Source: an uncultured Pseudomonadota bacterium (GTDB lineage: Bacteria; Pseudomonadota; Gammaproteobacteria; Xanthomonadales; Ahniellaceae). From it: a stretch of DNA of 14,255 nt. Of the stretch, positions 13,267 through 14,255 are shown in pieces; the first letter of the stretch is position 1, and each line of letters begins with the position of its first letter. The stretch spans positions 1 to 14,255 of the forward strand of contig CALKUS010000003.1 in assembly GCA_937996755.1 (NCBI GenBank), in the 5' to 3' direction. The translations under genes and the position numbers were made by a program. Below the pieces are notes generated by a model. That model did no database searches. It saw nothing but the letters and a program-made list of their open reading frames with translations, and was not told where the DNA came from.

Positions 13267-13316
13267 GCAGGCTCGCGCGGTTCCCCCCGCCCCCAAGCCC
13301 CGCCGCGCGAGCCTGC
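13267..13316 (+). terminator. long-stem hairpin between leader ORF and PA2169-family gene
   Basis: A perfect 14-bp inverted repeat (13267-13280 with 13303-13316) has a 22-nt C-rich loop and is followed by CCTTTCTCCTTT. It lies inside the presumed P3 transcript, directly behind the leader ORF stop and 26 nt before the next ATG. It can act as terminator, attenuator or RNA processing site. Confidence 0.65.
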
Positions 13317-13342
13317 CTTTCTCCTTTCCCGAGGAACCCGCC

Positions 13343-13783
13343 ATGACCGACAACGCGCAGCTGCTCAAGGACATCGTGCAGGCCGCGCGCGACGGTGCGG
13401 AGTTCTACGCAGCCGCCGCGCGCGACGTCTCCGACCCGGAGCTCGCGCCGGTGTTCGCGCGGATGCTGGAGTCGCGCCAGGTGCTGATCGCCGCGCTCGC
13501 GGGCCGCCTCGAGATGATGGGCACGGAAGCGCCGGCCAGCGGCACGGTGCGGGGTGCGCTGCGGAAGGCGTACGCGGACGTGCTCGCCGCGCTGACGCGC
13601 CGCGATGCGCGCGCGTACATCGCGCAGCTCGAAGCTGCCGAAGACCGCCTGCTCGCGCAGGTCGAGCAGGCCATCGAGCGCACCGATGTGCCGGAGATCC
13701 GCAGCCAGTTGCAGGCGCACCTGCCGAGCGTGCGTGCCTGCCACGACGAGATGCGCCGCCTCAAGCAGCGGCCCGCCGCGTAG
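13343..13783 (+). CDS. PA2169-family (DUF2383) four-helix-bundle protein
   Basis: A 146-aa, all-helical soluble protein: MTDNAQLLKDIVQAARDGAEFYAAAARDV, then helices with ESRQVLIAALAGRLEMMG, AYIAQLEAAEDRLLAQVEQAIE and a final helix ending CHDEMRRLKQRP. The pattern and length fit the PA2169-family four-helix-bundle proteins, a ferritin-like group. Glu20, Glu43, His133 and Glu135 are candidate metal ligands, but binding is unproven. Such genes are often found with entericidin, DUF1328 and YqjD/YqjE-like stress genes. GAGGAA precedes the ATG. It is downstream of P3 and the hairpin and 29 bp before the holin-like gene. Confidence 0.85.
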   Translation: MTDNAQLLKDIVQAARDGAEFYAAAARDVSDPELAPVFARMLESRQVLIAALAGRLEMMGTEAPASGTVRGALRKAYADVLAALTRRDARAYIAQLEAAEDRLLAQVEQAIERTDVPEIRSQLQAHLPSVRACHDEMRRLKQRPAA

Positions 13784-13812
13784 GCGCGGCGGACGGCGGG
13801 GCGGAGGAAACC

Positions 13813-14244
13813 ATGGAGCGCACGGCACCCGATGCCGCGACGGCGCAGCAGCCCGGCGAGGAAGCGCTCGTCGCGGCGCTCGCCGCGAAGCTCGCTGCGC
13901 GGGCGCGCGTCGCGGGCGAAGTAGCCGAACTTGCGACGTCGCTCGCGCGCCTCGCCACGAGCGAGGCGCGCCTCAGCGCGTCGTCCCTGCTCGGCGCGTT
14001 CGGCTGGCGTGCCGTCGCGGTGCTCGCTGCCGTTCCCGCATGGGTGCTGCTGGTCGTTGCCGCGGTCGTCGCGCTCGCCGACGCGTTCGGCTCCCTCGCC
14101 GTGGCTTGCATGGTCGTCGCGGCCGTGCACGCGGCGATCGCCGCGCTCGCGCTGTGGCGCGCGCAGCGGCTCGCGGCACGCGCCGGTTTCGCGCGCACGC
14201 GCACCGCGCTCGCCGAGCTCGCGGCCGCGGAGCCGCAGCCGTGA
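13813..14244 (+). CDS. phage-holin-like / YqjE-like (DUF1469) membrane protein
   Basis: A 143-aa inner-membrane protein. Residues 15-60 form an Ala-rich amphipathic helix, followed by two transmembrane segments (about 67-89 and 94-115) and a basic cytoplasmic tail. The layout matches DUF1469/holin-superfamily-III proteins such as E. coli YqjE, which are chromosomal and not phage lysis proteins. In enterobacteria YqjE lies with YqjD and YqjK, ribosome- or membrane-associated stress proteins. GGAGGAAA precedes the ATG. The stop codon overlaps the next GTG (GTGA), indicating coupling to a further gene. Probably part of the P3 operon. Confidence 0.75.
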   Translation: MERTAPDAATAQQPGEEALVAALAAKLAARARVAGEVAELATSLARLATSEARLSASSLLGAFGWRAVAVLAAVPAWVLLVVAAVVALADAFGSLAVACMVVAAVHAAIAALALWRAQRLAARAGFARTRTALAELAAAEPQP

Positions 14245-14255
14245 ACGCCGTGCAG
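14241..14255 (+). CDS. start of next gene, overlapping the YqjE-like gene
   Basis: The GTG at 14241 overlaps the preceding TGA, and five codons (VNAVQ) remain before the window ends. By analogy with yqjE-yqjK it could be a small YqjK-like protein, but the visible part does not allow identification. Confidence 0.35.

Noticed and set aside
13813..14244. Prophage remnant because of the holin-like protein
   Set aside because: No other phage gene is nearby; the protein has the layout of chromosomal YqjE-type proteins.

Overview
The window is a GC-rich (roughly 70%) bacterial chromosomal segment, with no rRNA, tRNA, CRISPR array or insertion sequence visible. The gene set (NADP isocitrate dehydrogenase with an AceK-type phosphosite, ZapE, ACP phosphodiesterase, cytochrome c5, an AlgB-type sigma-54 activator, entericidin, PA2169-family protein) indicates a gammaproteobacterium. 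A GTAG-headed REP hairpin, CTAGGGG-type heptad repeats and start codons lying directly behind TAnnnT boxes make a Lysobacteraceae/Xanthomonadaceae member (Lysobacter/Luteimonas-like) my best inference; no database search was possible.

Left part (1-5118): the 5' 339 codons of icd run leftward off the edge. A small secreted DUF1579-like protein and a YCII-domain protein follow on the plus strand. Convergent to them is a tightly overlapping minus-strand operon: alpha/beta hydrolase (COG2945 type), zapE, and a multi-pass GT-C-like membrane protein.

Middle (5119-9143): acpH diverges from the hydrolase across only 44 bp, and the two predicted -10 boxes occupy each other's -35 positions. acpH and a large lipoprotein nuclease (ExeM/EEP type) converge on an inverted array of CTAGGGG-type heptads that supplies both TAG stop codons. 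Upstream of the nuclease gene are a GTAG REP hairpin and a membrane-anchored cytochrome c5. A GntR/UTRA regulator diverges from the cytochrome.

Right part (9144-14255) is the most interesting. An AlgB-type (NtrC-family) sigma-54 activator sits among three sigma-54 promoter sequences of the TGGCACG-N4-TTGCT type, two perfect and one with a variant -12 element. Each lies 30-35 bp (from the inferred +1) upstream of a set of small, mostly membrane or stress-type genes: (i) an unrecognised 52-aa acidic protein plus DUF1328; (ii) a second DUF1328 plus an entericidin-type lipoprotein; (iii) a 35-aa leader ORF with a strong hairpin, then a PA2169-family four-helix protein, a holin/YqjE-like membrane protein and a further overlapping gene. 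Shared words upstream of these promoters (a 13-mer repeated exactly, TGCA clusters, dyads) look like enhancer sites. A receiver-histidine kinase hybrid lies inside the cluster and could feed the activator. I infer a local sigma-54 envelope/stress regulon built on small proteins.
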